From an uncultured Cellvibrionales bacterium (lineage in GTDB: Bacteria; Pseudomonadota; Gammaproteobacteria; Pseudomonadales; GM7GCV1): a stretch of DNA of 64,000 bases. How positions within the stretch are numbered: the stretch's first letter is position 1; each line of letters begins with the position of its first letter. The DNA lies in the NCBI GenBank assembly GCA_913063225.1, contig CAJXYP010000009.1, forward strand, positions 1 to 64,000, written 5' to 3'. The translations under genes and the position numbers were made by a program. Below are positions 44,907 to 54,155 of this stretch, one piece after another. Below the pieces are notes generated by a model. That model saw nothing but the letters and a program-made list of their open reading frames with translations, had not been told where the DNA came from and did not search any database.

Positions 44907-45685
44907 GCACCCCACAGGATGCGGATCTGGTATTGCTGCACGGCTGGGGCACTCATTCCGGAGTTTGGGGTCAGGTGCGAAGCCAGCTAGATGCACAGAG
45001 CCTAGCCTTAGATTTTCCCGGCTATGGCACGCAGATCAAGCGCAAGTTTCCTGCTGATATTGATGTTCTTGCTCGCGATGTCCTTGATAGGGCTCCAGAG
45101 GTGGCAATTTGGGGTGGTTGGTCTCTGGGAGGAATGGTGGCATTGCGGGCCGCGACAATCGCTCCAGAGCGCGTCCGAGGCTTAATGTTGGTATGCAGCA
45201 CTCCTAAGTTTGTTGCTTCTTCTGACTGGTCTGCAGGAACAGATATCGAGGTATTTGAGTCGTTTGCAGAAAGCTTAACCAAAGACTATGCGCGCAATTT
45301 GCGACGATTTTTATTGTTACAGGCGGGAGACAGTAAGAGGGCTCGCCAATTCAGCGTTCCGATACGAGAAATAATTGAATCGGCGCCGCAGCCAAGCACT
45401 GAAACCCTGAATAATGGATTAGCGCTGCTTAAGAATCTCGACATGCGTGAGCAGCTGGGTAAATTGGATATTCCCCTGCGATTAATATCCGGGCAAAAAG
45501 ATCGAATTTGTCATCCGGACGCTTCTAAGTGGTTCGCCGGCAAATTAGGCGGGCGGCATACTAAATTACCGTCGGGCCACGGGCCATTGTTGTCGCATCC
45601 GCAAGCATTGGCTGAAGACCTTACCGCCTTGCTAAATGAGGTAATGGCACCCGCTGCCGGTAGAGCTTCTGCGACCCATAAATGA
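44903..45685 (+). CDS. bioH: Pimeloyl-ACP methyl ester carboxylesterase BioH
   Basis: 260 aa alpha/beta hydrolase. It has LVLLHGWGTHSGVWG near residue 10, the nucleophile serine in WGGWSLGGMVALRAA, aspartate in RLISGQKDRICHPD and histidine in PSGHGPLLSHP. BioH removes the methyl group added by BioC, ending chain extension. GTG start at 44903 overlaps bioF. It shares four bases with bioC. Confidence 0.92.
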   Translation: MSTPQDADLVLLHGWGTHSGVWGQVRSQLDAQSLALDFPGYGTQIKRKFPADIDVLARDVLDRAPEVAIWGGWSLGGMVALRAATIAPERVRGLMLVCSTPKFVASSDWSAGTDIEVFESFAESLTKDYARNLRRFLLLQAGDSKRARQFSVPIREIIESAPQPSTETLNNGLALLKNLDMREQLGKLDIPLRLISGQKDRICHPDASKWFAGKLGGRHTKLPSGHGPLLSHPQALAEDLTALLNEVMAPAAGRASATHK

Positions 45686-46485
45686 TGCAGATAGATAAGG
45701 TACAAGTAGCCCGACAATTTAGCCGTGCGGCGGCCGAATACCATAGTGCCTCACAAGTTCAGAATGATATGGCTTGTGAATTATTAACGCGTATTCCAGA
45801 ACAGATGATTAGGCCCGCAAATATTCTAGATCTAGGCTGTGGTAGCGGTTTTTTGACCGGCTGTTTAATAAATAGATTCAGTGATGCGCAAGTTGTGGGG
45901 CTAGATATAGCGTCGGGAATGCTGACGGCATCAACCTCCTATTTTGCTAAATCTTTAGCGCAGACCAGTTCTTCGCCTTTTTTGATTCAGGGAGATATGG
46001 AGTCATTACCCATTGCTTCACATTCTTTCGAACTTGTGGTCTCGAACGCCGCTTTGCAGTGGACCAATTATGCGGCCTCTATCGCGGAGGTTGAAAGAGT
46101 CCTGGTGCCTGGTGGTTTCGCGGTAATGGCCACTTTTGTAGAGGGTACTTTGGCCGAGTGGCGCAGAGCTTTGCAAAGTGCAGGCCTAAATCTGGTCCAC
46201 GAAATGCTCGATCAAGAATATTTGGAGATGACCGCTAAGCGAACTGGTTTTGAAATACTTGCTAGTGAGTCCATGGTGCATAGGCTTGCGCATACGGATA
46301 TCGCAGATCTAATCAAGAGCACTAAGCGTATGGGCGCAACCAACGCGCTAAAAAATCGCAGCCGGGGGCTTATGGGGCGGGGAACATACGCGTCCTTGGT
46401 ACAAGCCATTGAATTGGAATACCCCCGCACCGAATATTATTCCAATTACCGAAGCGGCTATTTGGTGCTAAGGAAATCCGCATGA
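45682..46485 (+). CDS. bioC: Malonyl-ACP O-methyltransferase BioC
   Basis: 267 aa. SAM-binding motif ILDLGCGSGFLTGCLI near residue 50, the N-terminal VARQFSRAAAEYHSASQVQ typical of BioC, then LVVSNAALQWTNYAASIAEV. BioC methylates malonyl-ACP so the fatty acid pathway accepts it for pimelate making. It overlaps bioH and bioD by four bases each. Confidence 0.92.
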   Translation: MMQIDKVQVARQFSRAAAEYHSASQVQNDMACELLTRIPEQMIRPANILDLGCGSGFLTGCLINRFSDAQVVGLDIASGMLTASTSYFAKSLAQTSSSPFLIQGDMESLPIASHSFELVVSNAALQWTNYAASIAEVERVLVPGGFAVMATFVEGTLAEWRRALQSAGLNLVHEMLDQEYLEMTAKRTGFEILASESMVHRLAHTDIADLIKSTKRMGATNALKNRSRGLMGRGTYASLVQAIELEYPRTEYYSNYRSGYLVLRKSA

Positions 46486-47165
46486 AATTGGCTATCGACC
46501 CAGGTATCAATCAAACCAGTAACCTATCTGGGGAATTGCCAAGGCAGTTCTTTATAGCGGGCACGGATACCGATGTGGGTAAAACCTATGTATCACTAGA
46601 GCTAATACGATTCTTGGTCGAGAGCGGTGATCGAGTAGGTGTTATGAAACCGGTTTCTGCTGGATGTGAGTTGGTTGCAGGGCAGTGGCAGAACGCCGAC
46701 GCATTGGCGCTAATGGAAGCTAGCAACCTGCAGCAATCCTATGCTGAAGTGAACCCCTATGCCTTTGAGTCGCCGGTTTCTCCGCATATTGCTGCCAAGA
46801 TTTCCGCTACAACTATAGACCTAAATCTTCTGTTGCAGACATTTGAGAAAATCAAAGCGCGTTCAGATTCGGTTTTGATTGAGGGCGCGGGTGGTTGGCT
46901 CGCTCCCATAAGCGAAACCCAGAGCATGGCGGATATAGCCATAAAGTTAGATATTCCCGTGGTACTCGTAGTTGGCATTAAATTGGGTTGTTTAAATCAC
47001 GCACAGCTTACGGCTCGGGCAATTAAAGACTCCGGCTTATCTCTTACTGGCTGGATCGCAAATGAGCTGGATCCGGAAATGTCCTATCCGGATGAAAATA
47101 TCAAATGCTTAGCAGATCGGATAGATGCACCGCTAATTGCTCATATATCGCACAAAAATAATTGA
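46482..47165 (+). CDS. bioD: Dethiobiotin synthetase
   Basis: 227 aa. P-loop FFIAGTDTDVGKTYVSLEL, KPVSAGCE, IEGAGGWLAPISETQSMAD and VVLVVGIKLGCLNHAQLT match BioD, which closes the ureido ring of dethiobiotin with ATP and CO2. It ends the bio operon; a diguanylate cyclase gene starts 84 bp later. There is no bioA in the visible operon. Confidence 0.94.
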   Translation: MKLAIDPGINQTSNLSGELPRQFFIAGTDTDVGKTYVSLELIRFLVESGDRVGVMKPVSAGCELVAGQWQNADALALMEASNLQQSYAEVNPYAFESPVSPHIAAKISATTIDLNLLLQTFEKIKARSDSVLIEGAGGWLAPISETQSMADIAIKLDIPVVLVVGIKLGCLNHAQLTARAIKDSGLSLTGWIANELDPEMSYPDENIKCLADRIDAPLIAHISHKNN

Positions 47166-47249
47166 TTTTTGTAGTTTAGCTTGTTGGCTATTGGCAGTTT
47201 CCTGCATACACTGGTCCGAAATAAAAAAAGATACTGCCTAAAACCGTGA

Positions 47250-48365
47250 GTGGACAAATGGATCCGGGTGCGCAGCGCACCTGAAGCAGCAAGAAATGCG
47301 GCGTTGTACGAAAAGATTTCAGGCTTACTCAGTCTGGGTGCGGCTATCTGCTTTTTGGTACGTTTACAAATTGCCCCGGTATCAGATACCACTACCATTG
47401 CTTCGTCTTTGGTGTGCGTCATTATTTTTATCGTCTATATCTGCATCAAGCGGCAGTGGGCGGCGCACTTTTCTGGCGTGTTACTGGTAATGGCCTGGGT
47501 GGCCTCTCTGCTGCTAGTGGCAGCCCTTAAGGACGGCAGCAACAGCCCAGTAATGGTATTGGCGCCAATCACCCCATTAATGGCCGCCATTCTAAGGGGC
47601 AAGGATTGGGGTTGGTATTCCTCGATCGTTATAGTTCTGGCGATATTCATATTTGGTGCATTGGAAGAGCGTGGTTACTACGCCGATGCTTCGTCTTTAT
47701 ATGCTCACCTCGAATTAGATCTTTATGAATTTTGGTTGATATTAGCGGTATTGATTGGTGCTTTAATCGGGCATCACCTGGCCACAGAAAATACTCGTCT
47801 TAGTGAAACACTTCGACACCATGCGCGAGTGGATTTCCTTACCGGTATACCAAACCGCATGTCGATTAATGAAGCGCTTAATAACGCCGCCAGAGAGTCC
47901 AAACGCAATACCAATTGGATGTCGGTGATGATGATTGATATCGATAATTTCAAGATCTACAACGACGTCAATGGCCACGCCGCTGGAGATAAGGTACTGC
48001 GGCAAGTAGCGCAAGCCTTTAAAGATGTGCTCAATCGCCCCTATGATTTTGTTGGCCGCTATGGCGGTGAGGAGTTTTCGGTCATCTTGCCCAAGACTGA
48101 TCCAGAGGGGGCTCGGTTTGTGGCGGAGCGATTGCGTTTAGCGGTAGAAAAACTAAAAATACCCTATCGAGCCAGCAAAAAAGAAGAGGTGATAACCGTT
48201 ACAGTGGGTTTGGCATCTGCTCCCGGGGCCTTGGATGGTCGTGGCGATAAATTGATTAAAGAGGCCGATTCAGCGCTATATACCGGTAAAGAGTACGGGC
48301 GCAATCGAGTAATTCCGACGGTCTTAGATCAGGCAGGCAATCTATCTACGGGAGGGCCTGATTAG
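47250..48365 (+). CDS. Membrane-anchored GGDEF diguanylate cyclase
   Basis: 371 aa from GTG 47250. The N-terminal ~180 residues hold five or six membrane helices (a sensory module of unknown type). The GGDEF domain follows: VDFLTGIPNRMSINEALNN, MMIDIDNFKIYNDVNGHAAG and the active site GGEEF at residues 272-276. An inhibitory I-site RxxD (RPYD, 263-266) is present, so activity should be controlled by the product, cyclic-di-GMP. It is not clearly part of the bio operon. Confidence 0.93.
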   Translation: MDKWIRVRSAPEAARNAALYEKISGLLSLGAAICFLVRLQIAPVSDTTTIASSLVCVIIFIVYICIKRQWAAHFSGVLLVMAWVASLLLVAALKDGSNSPVMVLAPITPLMAAILRGKDWGWYSSIVIVLAIFIFGALEERGYYADASSLYAHLELDLYEFWLILAVLIGALIGHHLATENTRLSETLRHHARVDFLTGIPNRMSINEALNNAARESKRNTNWMSVMMIDIDNFKIYNDVNGHAAGDKVLRQVAQAFKDVLNRPYDFVGRYGGEEFSVILPKTDPEGARFVAERLRLAVEKLKIPYRASKKEEVITVTVGLASAPGALDGRGDKLIKEADSALYTGKEYGRNRVIPTVLDQAGNLSTGGPD

Positions 48366-48394
48366 CCCAAGCGTCCTAGTCTGGATTGATAGGT

Positions 48395-49000
48395 TTAATC
48401 GAGATTGCTAGCAGAAACATTGAGGTCTTTGATTAGGCCGTTCTGCAAGCTATATACCCATCCATGCACACTAATCTGTTGGCCGCTGTCGGCAGCTTCC
48501 TTCAGATATTGGTTTTGTAATAGCGTGGTCACCTGATCTTCAACGTTCATTTCGCAGACTCGATTGACCCAGTCTTTCTGGTTATCAAAATCTGACTGTA
48601 GGCATTTTTTGTCTAAGGCGAGCGCACGTATGGGCGAGACCCAGTCCCTTAGGGGGCCATCAGTACTGCGCGTCAGCGCAGCGCCAACGCCACCGCAATC
48701 GTGGTGACCACAGACAATAATATGCTTAACCTTCAGAGAGAGAACCGCGAATTGCACAACCGCAAGGATGTTGCGGTCGGTATTTTCAACTCGGTTTGAT
48801 ACGTTGCGGTGAACAAATACTTCGCCCGGAGCAAGTCCAGTTATAACGTTTGCCGGAACGCGACTGTCAGAGCAGCCTATCCATAAATATTTGGGACGCT
48901 GCTGCGCAGCCAATCGTTCAAAGAATTTCGAATCTTCCTGTTGGATCTTGCCTGCCCAGCGCGCATTGTTATCCAGTAGATCACTAATAGAATCTGACAT
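48395..49000 (-). CDS. can: Beta-class carbonic anhydrase
   Basis: 201 aa. The zinc ligands are visible: WIGCSDSRVP with the cysteine and aspartate, and VCGHHDCGGVGAALT with the histidine and cysteine. It interconverts CO2 and bicarbonate in the cytoplasm; bicarbonate feeds biotin carboxylases, such as the adjacent giant enzyme on the same strand. They are separated by 133 bp and a terminator at 49084, so they are probably not co-transcribed. Confidence 0.94.
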   Translation of the reverse strand: MSDSISDLLDNNARWAGKIQQEDSKFFERLAAQQRPKYLWIGCSDSRVPANVITGLAPGEVFVHRNVSNRVENTDRNILAVVQFAVLSLKVKHIIVCGHHDCGGVGAALTRSTDGPLRDWVSPIRALALDKKCLQSDFDNQKDWVNRVCEMNVEDQVTTLLQNQYLKEAADSGQQISVHGWVYSLQNGLIKDLNVSASNLD

Positions 49001-49083
49001 AGGTAACTTTATCCCCCTAATTTGGGACGGATTGTAAGGTAATTGTTGTCTGGTATCAGCAGCAATCTACATCTAAAAGCCAC

Positions 49084-49112
49084 AAAAAAGGCCGGCAATA
49101 TGCCGACCTTTT
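49084..49112 (-). terminator. Rho-independent terminator after the fused carboxylase
   Basis: On the minus strand the stem AAAGGTCGGCA / TGCCGGCCTTTT has loop TAT and is followed by six Ts (one G.T-type mismatch in the stem). It lies about 22 bp past the carboxylase stop. Confidence 0.82.
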
Positions 49113-49133
49113 ATAGCGGGGGTATCTACAGGG

Positions 49134-52100
49134 TTAGCTAGGACGAACCACAAAAAGTAAATCGCCGGAATTAACCTGAGCTCCATTGGCTTGATTAAGG
49201 CGAACCACCTCATAGTTTTGATCCGCCTGAAACAATTCTCCTGCGCCAATAACGCTGGAAAGCGAAATCTGGGAAAACAGCTTCATCGCTTCTATCTGGC
49301 AGAGCGCCGAAGACAGGTTGATCTGACTGCCAATTTCGACATACTCGGGATCGTTCGGAGAGGGCGTTGAATAATAAATACCGGTCATTGGCGCCAGAAC
49401 CTTAAGCTCGTTGGTGCCTTCGATACGCAGGGAGTCGAGACTGGTAGCAGCGGTGTCTACCCCGGTATAGGCCATTTCCACGATCAATTTATCACTATTC
49501 AAGCTCTTCAGGAATTTCGGTAGATAGCCTGTGTCGTACTTACCCTTCACAAAAGTTGGGTCAACCAATATTCGTTTCAATAAAGGGATATTGGTACAAA
49601 CGCCCTTAATGCTAACTTCTGCCAATACCTCTAATAGTTTTGCGATAGCGTCGTTGCGGTCTTTCCCGTGCACAATAAGTTGCGCGATCATGCTGTCATA
49701 GAAAGGAGAAATGGTTTTCCCCTCGTCGACTGCAGATATGATTTCTATATCATCTCTCTCGGGGAATCGGCACTCGGTAACCAATCCTGGAGTGGGAATA
49801 AAGTCGAATTCACCTTCATCATTTAGCTTGGCTTTCTCGGCAGTAATTCTCGCCTCAATCGAAAAGCCATTGTCGCCAATTTTCAAATCGGCAATAGAGC
49901 CGCCTTCGGCAATATTAAACTGCTGCTCGACAATCTGAACACCAGAGGTCCACTCGGTGACAGGATGTTCTACCTGTAAGCGAGTATTCATTTCCATAAA
50001 GTAAATGGTTTTGTTTTTTAGATCGTAGATAAACTCAACGGTACCAGCGCCAATATAATCTACCGCATCAGCCAGTTTTCTTGCGCTACTAAAAGCTCTT
50101 TTGGCTAGGGCTGCGGTCAACATAGTAGAACCAGATTCTTCCAGTACCTTTTGATTATTGCGCTGAACAGTACAGTCTCTCAAGCCTATAATTTGCGTAT
50201 TTCCGTGGCTGTCTCGAAGAATTTGAATCTCAATATGACGCATAGATTCAACAAATTTCTCCAAATACAGATCGCCATTTCCAAAAGCAGATTTAGCCTC
50301 AGCAAAAACCCGATTAAATGCAGTCTTTACTTCCGAAGCTTCACGAACTATTTGAATACCCTTACCGCCACCGCCGTGAACCGCTTTTAGCAATACCGGA
50401 TAACCGATTTCATCCGCCACTTTCGCGGCGACACTTGCGGTAGCAAGAATGCCGTGGCTGCCGGGTACAACCGGCACGTCGTTAGCCATGGCCGTATGGA
50501 TAGCAGTGGACTTGTTGCCCATCTGGTCCATGCTCTGTGCACGAGGGCCCAAAAAGTTGAGTCCTCTAGCGCGACACAAACGCGCAAATCCAGCATTTTC
50601 AGACAGGAAACCAATGCCTGGGTGTAATGAATCGGCGCCTTGGCGCGCAGCGATAGCTAACACGGAATGAGCGTTCAAATAGCTCTCATCTGGCGTTTGT
50701 CCACCGAGACACACAAGCTCATCATTTTCGTCCAGCATGCTCGCTGGTGCCGAATCCATATCCGGATCCGATTGCACCAGTAATACGCGTTTGCCTAATT
50801 TTTTAGCAACGCGGATAAGTTTAGTAGCCGTACAACCGCGAGCGTGGATCAAAACGGTTTCTATGGGGCGCATAAGATCACGCGCTTGCGCTGGTTCCGG
50901 AATATCGGCAGCAGCCTGAGTATCTACTCGACCCGCCAGAGTCTTCTCTAGCACGTCTTCAATAGATTCTTTTGGTACTGCAATGTCAGGATCAATTTTG
51001 CGCAGCTGGGCATCTAAGTCATCAGCAAAGGGATGTTTCACAATGCCGTGCATCGCCCCTTCGTTTTTCACCAAGTAGTTAGACACGGTGCACATAGAGG
51101 GCAAGAAAGAGGGCACTACCACTCGACCCGCGAAGGGTAAGTCAGTGCCACTCAGGTAATAGGTTTGCACCAATGGGTGAGTCACAAAGCTTGCCTGTGA
51201 ACCACCGGTACAGTCACCGAAGCCAAATACGATTACCGGCAATCCGGTTTCGCAAACGAAGCGTGTGATGCGGTCATTAACAATGGCCATGGAGAAAAGT
51301 GCATTTGCGCCTTCTTTGGTTTGCATTCCGCCGGATGAAACAAAACAAACTAAAGGTAAGTTCTGCTGAGCACAGGTAACCATTAGGTCACACATTTTTT
51401 CAGCACTGGCCATATCAAAGGCGCCAGCCTGGAATGAGACATTGGAGATAACCGTACCTACTCGAGGCGAACCTTCAATGTTCAGGTTGCCGATGCCGGA
51501 AATTACGCCACAGGGCGTAACCTTATTGTTGAGGGCTTTTTCAATGGAAATCCGGAATCCGGGAAAAGACACCGGGTTTGCCGTCATTAGATCAGCGTTG
51601 GTTTCCTCAAAGTTTGAGAAGAACTTCTCCTGAAATGCCTTTGCCGTAGTAACTTTTTTACGCTTGAGCGTATCCAGGGTTTTTTGAACTAGTAGATCAC
51701 GATAAGCGATATTTAGCTGGTTCCAGAAATCCTTGCGCTTGCCAATGCGAACCGGGTTTATTTCGCCCTGATAGGTCTTGCCTTGAAGTTGCGAATTTAA
51801 ATATTCGGGTACCAGCTCTTCAAAGAAGAAGGTGATTAGCACTAATAGCGCATCAGACAGCCGTGGAAAAATAACGCGCTTCCATTCCTCTACTTCTTTA
51901 AGGAAATCACCGCGGCGTCTATAACCAACAAAGCTGTTTAACCAGCGGGCAAATTGGCCAGATTTTATTTCGGCAGAAGCGGAGTTATCCATAGAGGCAA
52001 CGTGTGCCGTGGCGTTTTCAATCGAGCTATCCAGAATACGCTTCAATGATTCAGCGCTTAGGGTATGGAACTCTCTAGTTTCTGCGGCGATTTCGCCAAA

Positions 52101-53681
52101 GTTGCTAACGATGCTGTCGTAGAGCGCATTGAAAATCAGAATGTTTTCGAACTGAGATAGAAAATGCGCCTTCAGATCTGAATTGAAAATAATTTCTGAA
52201 ATGGTGAGATCTGTTTCGGCTATCTCGTAGATCTTAGAATTACCACCTTCAGAATCTTTAACCAACTGAGATAGTTTGACGAAGTTAAATTCACAATCCG
52301 CTTTCCAGCGGTTGTACAAGTACAGCGTGGTGCGAAAACAAAGTTTTTGCCGCGCATCTTCGAAATTTTTCTGCGGGTCACCTAACAGCAGGGTAGTAAA
52401 TCGACCACGCTCTGCAGATAGTTCGTTGCGTTTTTCTTTGTAAGATTTCCAGGCTCTAAACAGGTCGTCCTGATATATAAGTTTTTCCGGATCACTGTTC
52501 CAGCGCTCGAACCCTTCTTCCCGGGCCTTTTGCGTTCTGTCGCTTAGGTCACCTTTGGGGATTTCTTGTTTCGATAAACGGCCATAGGCATCGGTCGTGG
52601 AAGACATAATCCGTGTACGCATAGTCAAGTAGCGTTGATGACGGCATGCGTGAGCAAAGATATTTGGATATTCAGTCGGGAAATCTTCCACATGGAAGTT
52701 GGCGACTTTTTGCAATTTGGTGAAGTTCTCATCCGGGTGCAGAAATCGCTGCACCTGAGTTATATAGTCTTCTGAAATATCGCCCTGGGCGCCGACCATA
52801 TCAACACAGATGTTTTCAATGGCATTGATGCCAGTGAGGATAGCGCTGACCAGCGGCTCTATGCCTATGCTAGAGTCAGCCGGAGCCCAATCGATAATTC
52901 CGTCGAGCACGCCGCGGTGGTTTAGCTCGGCGGGACTAATGCCAACATAGCGAGCGCTTTCCTGCCAGGACAAATTGTATTGGCGAGCAATGCTAGCAAG
53001 GCCCTTAGGCTGAATAGTATTGAAAACCCCGGTCCGGACCGAGAGAAGAATATTGGTAGCCGCTAGTGGTATAGCTCCGCCGGAATACCCAAGACCATAA
53101 ACGATGCCTACGGTTGGAACATGTGTATTGGTCATTTCGGCAATCAGGCGCGAAATAGCGTGCGCCTGATTGTTTTCATTCGCTTCGGCACTGGCGTCTG
53201 CTCCCGGTGTATCCATAAAGGTAACAATGGGAATATTGCGGCGATTAAATATTCGTACCAGGCGAGCGGCTTCCAGATGGTGTTCTGGTTTCCACACGCC
53301 ATTGCCAACGCTGCGGTTTTGCGCAATAACGCCAATACGCCGGCTGCCATGAACAGAATCTACGGCAATTTCCACGGCGTAGAGGGGGCCCATATCAACT
53401 TCGTTATAGGTCTTGCCGTTGATCATGCGCACGACATTGCGTGCGCTTACCATGGTATTTGATTCCGCGGGTTCTAGAACCCGGGCGATGTAATCATCTA
53501 CGGACAAGTTCTTTAGAATATCCAGCTCTTTGGCAACGGATTTCTCGGACATTAAGCCCTGAATTTTTCCTTCCCAATTAAATGGGCGCGTGCCCGATCC
53601 AACTTTAAAATCTCGCACTTTTTGCTCAACAGTAGTGAACAGGCTGTCTTTTGCGGCCGATGCTTTGTTTGTTGCCGGCAT
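49134..53681 (-). CDS. Single-chain biotin-dependent acyl-CoA carboxylase, order CT-CT-BC-BCCP
   Basis: 1515 aa. Carboxyltransferase-like domain 1, residues about 95-290 (AccA-like, TFMDTPGADAS, GLGYSGGAIPLAATN). An unassigned helical stretch, about 330-700. Carboxyltransferase-like domain 2, about 700-890 (AccD-like, FGFGDCTGGSQASFVTHPLV). Biotin carboxylase, about 940-1400 (HGGGGKGIQ at 1102-1110, EMNTRLQVEHP at 1230-1240). Biotinyl domain, about 1420-1515, with the biotin-accepting lysine 1467 in EAMKLFSQ. This order is the reverse of eukaryotic ACC, BC-BCCP-CT. It probably makes malonyl-CoA or another acyl-CoA carboxylation product; the substrate is not determined. BirA at 41481 could biotinylate it. 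Confidence 0.9.
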   Translation of the reverse strand: MPATNKASAAKDSLFTTVEQKVRDFKVGSGTRPFNWEGKIQGLMSEKSVAKELDILKNLSVDDYIARVLEPAESNTMVSARNVVRMINGKTYNEVDMGPLYAVEIAVDSVHGSRRIGVIAQNRSVGNGVWKPEHHLEAARLVRIFNRRNIPIVTFMDTPGADASAEANENNQAHAISRLIAEMTNTHVPTVGIVYGLGYSGGAIPLAATNILLSVRTGVFNTIQPKGLASIARQYNLSWQESARYVGISPAELNHRGVLDGIIDWAPADSSIGIEPLVSAILTGINAIENICVDMVGAQGDISEDYITQVQRFLHPDENFTKLQKVANFHVEDFPTEYPNIFAHACRHQRYLTMRTRIMSSTTDAYGRLSKQEIPKGDLSDRTQKAREEGFERWNSDPEKLIYQDDLFRAWKSYKEKRNELSAERGRFTTLLLGDPQKNFEDARQKLCFRTTLYLYNRWKADCEFNFVKLSQLVKDSEGGNSKIYEIAETDLTISEIIFNSDLKAHFLSQFENILIFNALYDSIVSNFGEIAAETREFHTLSAESLKRILDSSIENATAHVASMDNSASAEIKSGQFARWLNSFVGYRRRGDFLKEVEEWKRVIFPRLSDALLVLITFFFEELVPEYLNSQLQGKTYQGEINPVRIGKRKDFWNQLNIAYRDLLVQKTLDTLKRKKVTTAKAFQEKFFSNFEETNADLMTANPVSFPGFRISIEKALNNKVTPCGVISGIGNLNIEGSPRVGTVISNVSFQAGAFDMASAEKMCDLMVTCAQQNLPLVCFVSSGGMQTKEGANALFSMAIVNDRITRFVCETGLPVIVFGFGDCTGGSQASFVTHPLVQTYYLSGTDLPFAGRVVVPSFLPSMCTVSNYLVKNEGAMHGIVKHPFADDLDAQLRKIDPDIAVPKESIEDVLEKTLAGRVDTQAAADIPEPAQARDLMRPIETVLIHARGCTATKLIRVAKKLGKRVLLVQSDPDMDSAPASMLDENDELVCLGGQTPDESYLNAHSVLAIAARQGADSLHPGIGFLSENAGFARLCRARGLNFLGPRAQSMDQMGNKSTAIHTAMANDVPVVPGSHGILATASVAAKVADEIGYPVLLKAVHGGGGKGIQIVREASEVKTAFNRVFAEAKSAFGNGDLYLEKFVESMRHIEIQILRDSHGNTQIIGLRDCTVQRNNQKVLEESGSTMLTAALAKRAFSSARKLADAVDYIGAGTVEFIYDLKNKTIYFMEMNTRLQVEHPVTEWTSGVQIVEQQFNIAEGGSIADLKIGDNGFSIEARITAEKAKLNDEGEFDFIPTPGLVTECRFPERDDIEIISAVDEGKTISPFYDSMIAQLIVHGKDRNDAIAKLLEVLAEVSIKGVCTNIPLLKRILVDPTFVKGKYDTGYLPKFLKSLNSDKLIVEMAYTGVDTAATSLDSLRIEGTNELKVLAPMTGIYYSTPSPNDPEYVEIGSQINLSSALCQIEAMKLFSQISLSSVIGAGELFQADQNYEVVRLNQANGAQVNSGDLLFVVRPS

Positions 53682-54155
53682 AACTGGTTTTTCTCCGTAC
53701 TTTTTGGGAAATAACGTGTACCGCTTGGGAAGCGGTCAATTATCTATCTTATAGGGTATGCAGTATCAGGCTCAGTGCGCCAACTGTCTAGTTTTAGCGG
53801 GCAAGATTGCTCTAGTGTTGACGGCAAATAGACGACTATCTCTGAGCCGCGTTCCCGATCGCCATTATAAGTCCATTTTCAGTCTATTTCGGATACAAAA
53901 GATGGGTGCCCCATAGGCAAAAACTATACCCCTTTTCCTGTACAAGCCTGTGCTTGTCCGGTGCATAAGTTGTGCATAGATTTCATTGGTCACGCCAGCA
54001 GTGGTTTTGCGCGGTAGTGAGACACCCCGGTTACCCCCAATACACAAGATATAGTGCCAAATTGAAATAATTTATCTATATATGGTGTTTTTAACTTGTG
54101 TGAAGCCGCAAGTTGAATCAGTATATCGGACTCGAAAAACGTCTTATATGGGGAA
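53682..54155. other. Divergent intergenic region between the carboxylase and nrdJa
   Basis: About 474 bp without a credible gene; short frames across it are not coding-like. It must carry the promoters for the carboxylase (minus) and nrdJa (plus). The nrdJ-proximal part contains the candidate NrdR box pair. No riboswitch fold or tRNA was recognised. Confidence 0.6.
54042..54088 (+). promoter_or_regulatory. Candidate NrdR box pair upstream of nrdJa
   Basis: ACACAAGATATAGTGC (54042-54057) and TATCTATATATGGTGT (54073-54088) both fit the NrdR consensus ACACWATATWTTGTGT in part, with strongest match at the C-W-A and GTG positions. Their starts are 31 bp apart, three helical turns, the usual NrdR spacing. 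They lie about 68 bp upstream of the start codon. Confidence 0.65.

Noticed and set aside
53121..53462. 113-codon plus-strand frame in the carboxylase gene
   Set aside because: Antisense to the first carboxyltransferase domain, where motifs (FMDTPGADAS, GGAIPLA) are unmistakable.
53700..54155. Cobalamin riboswitch or tRNA upstream of the B12-dependent reductase
   Set aside because: I looked for the conserved B12-box and tRNA arms and saw none; the regulated feature visible is the NrdR-like box pair.
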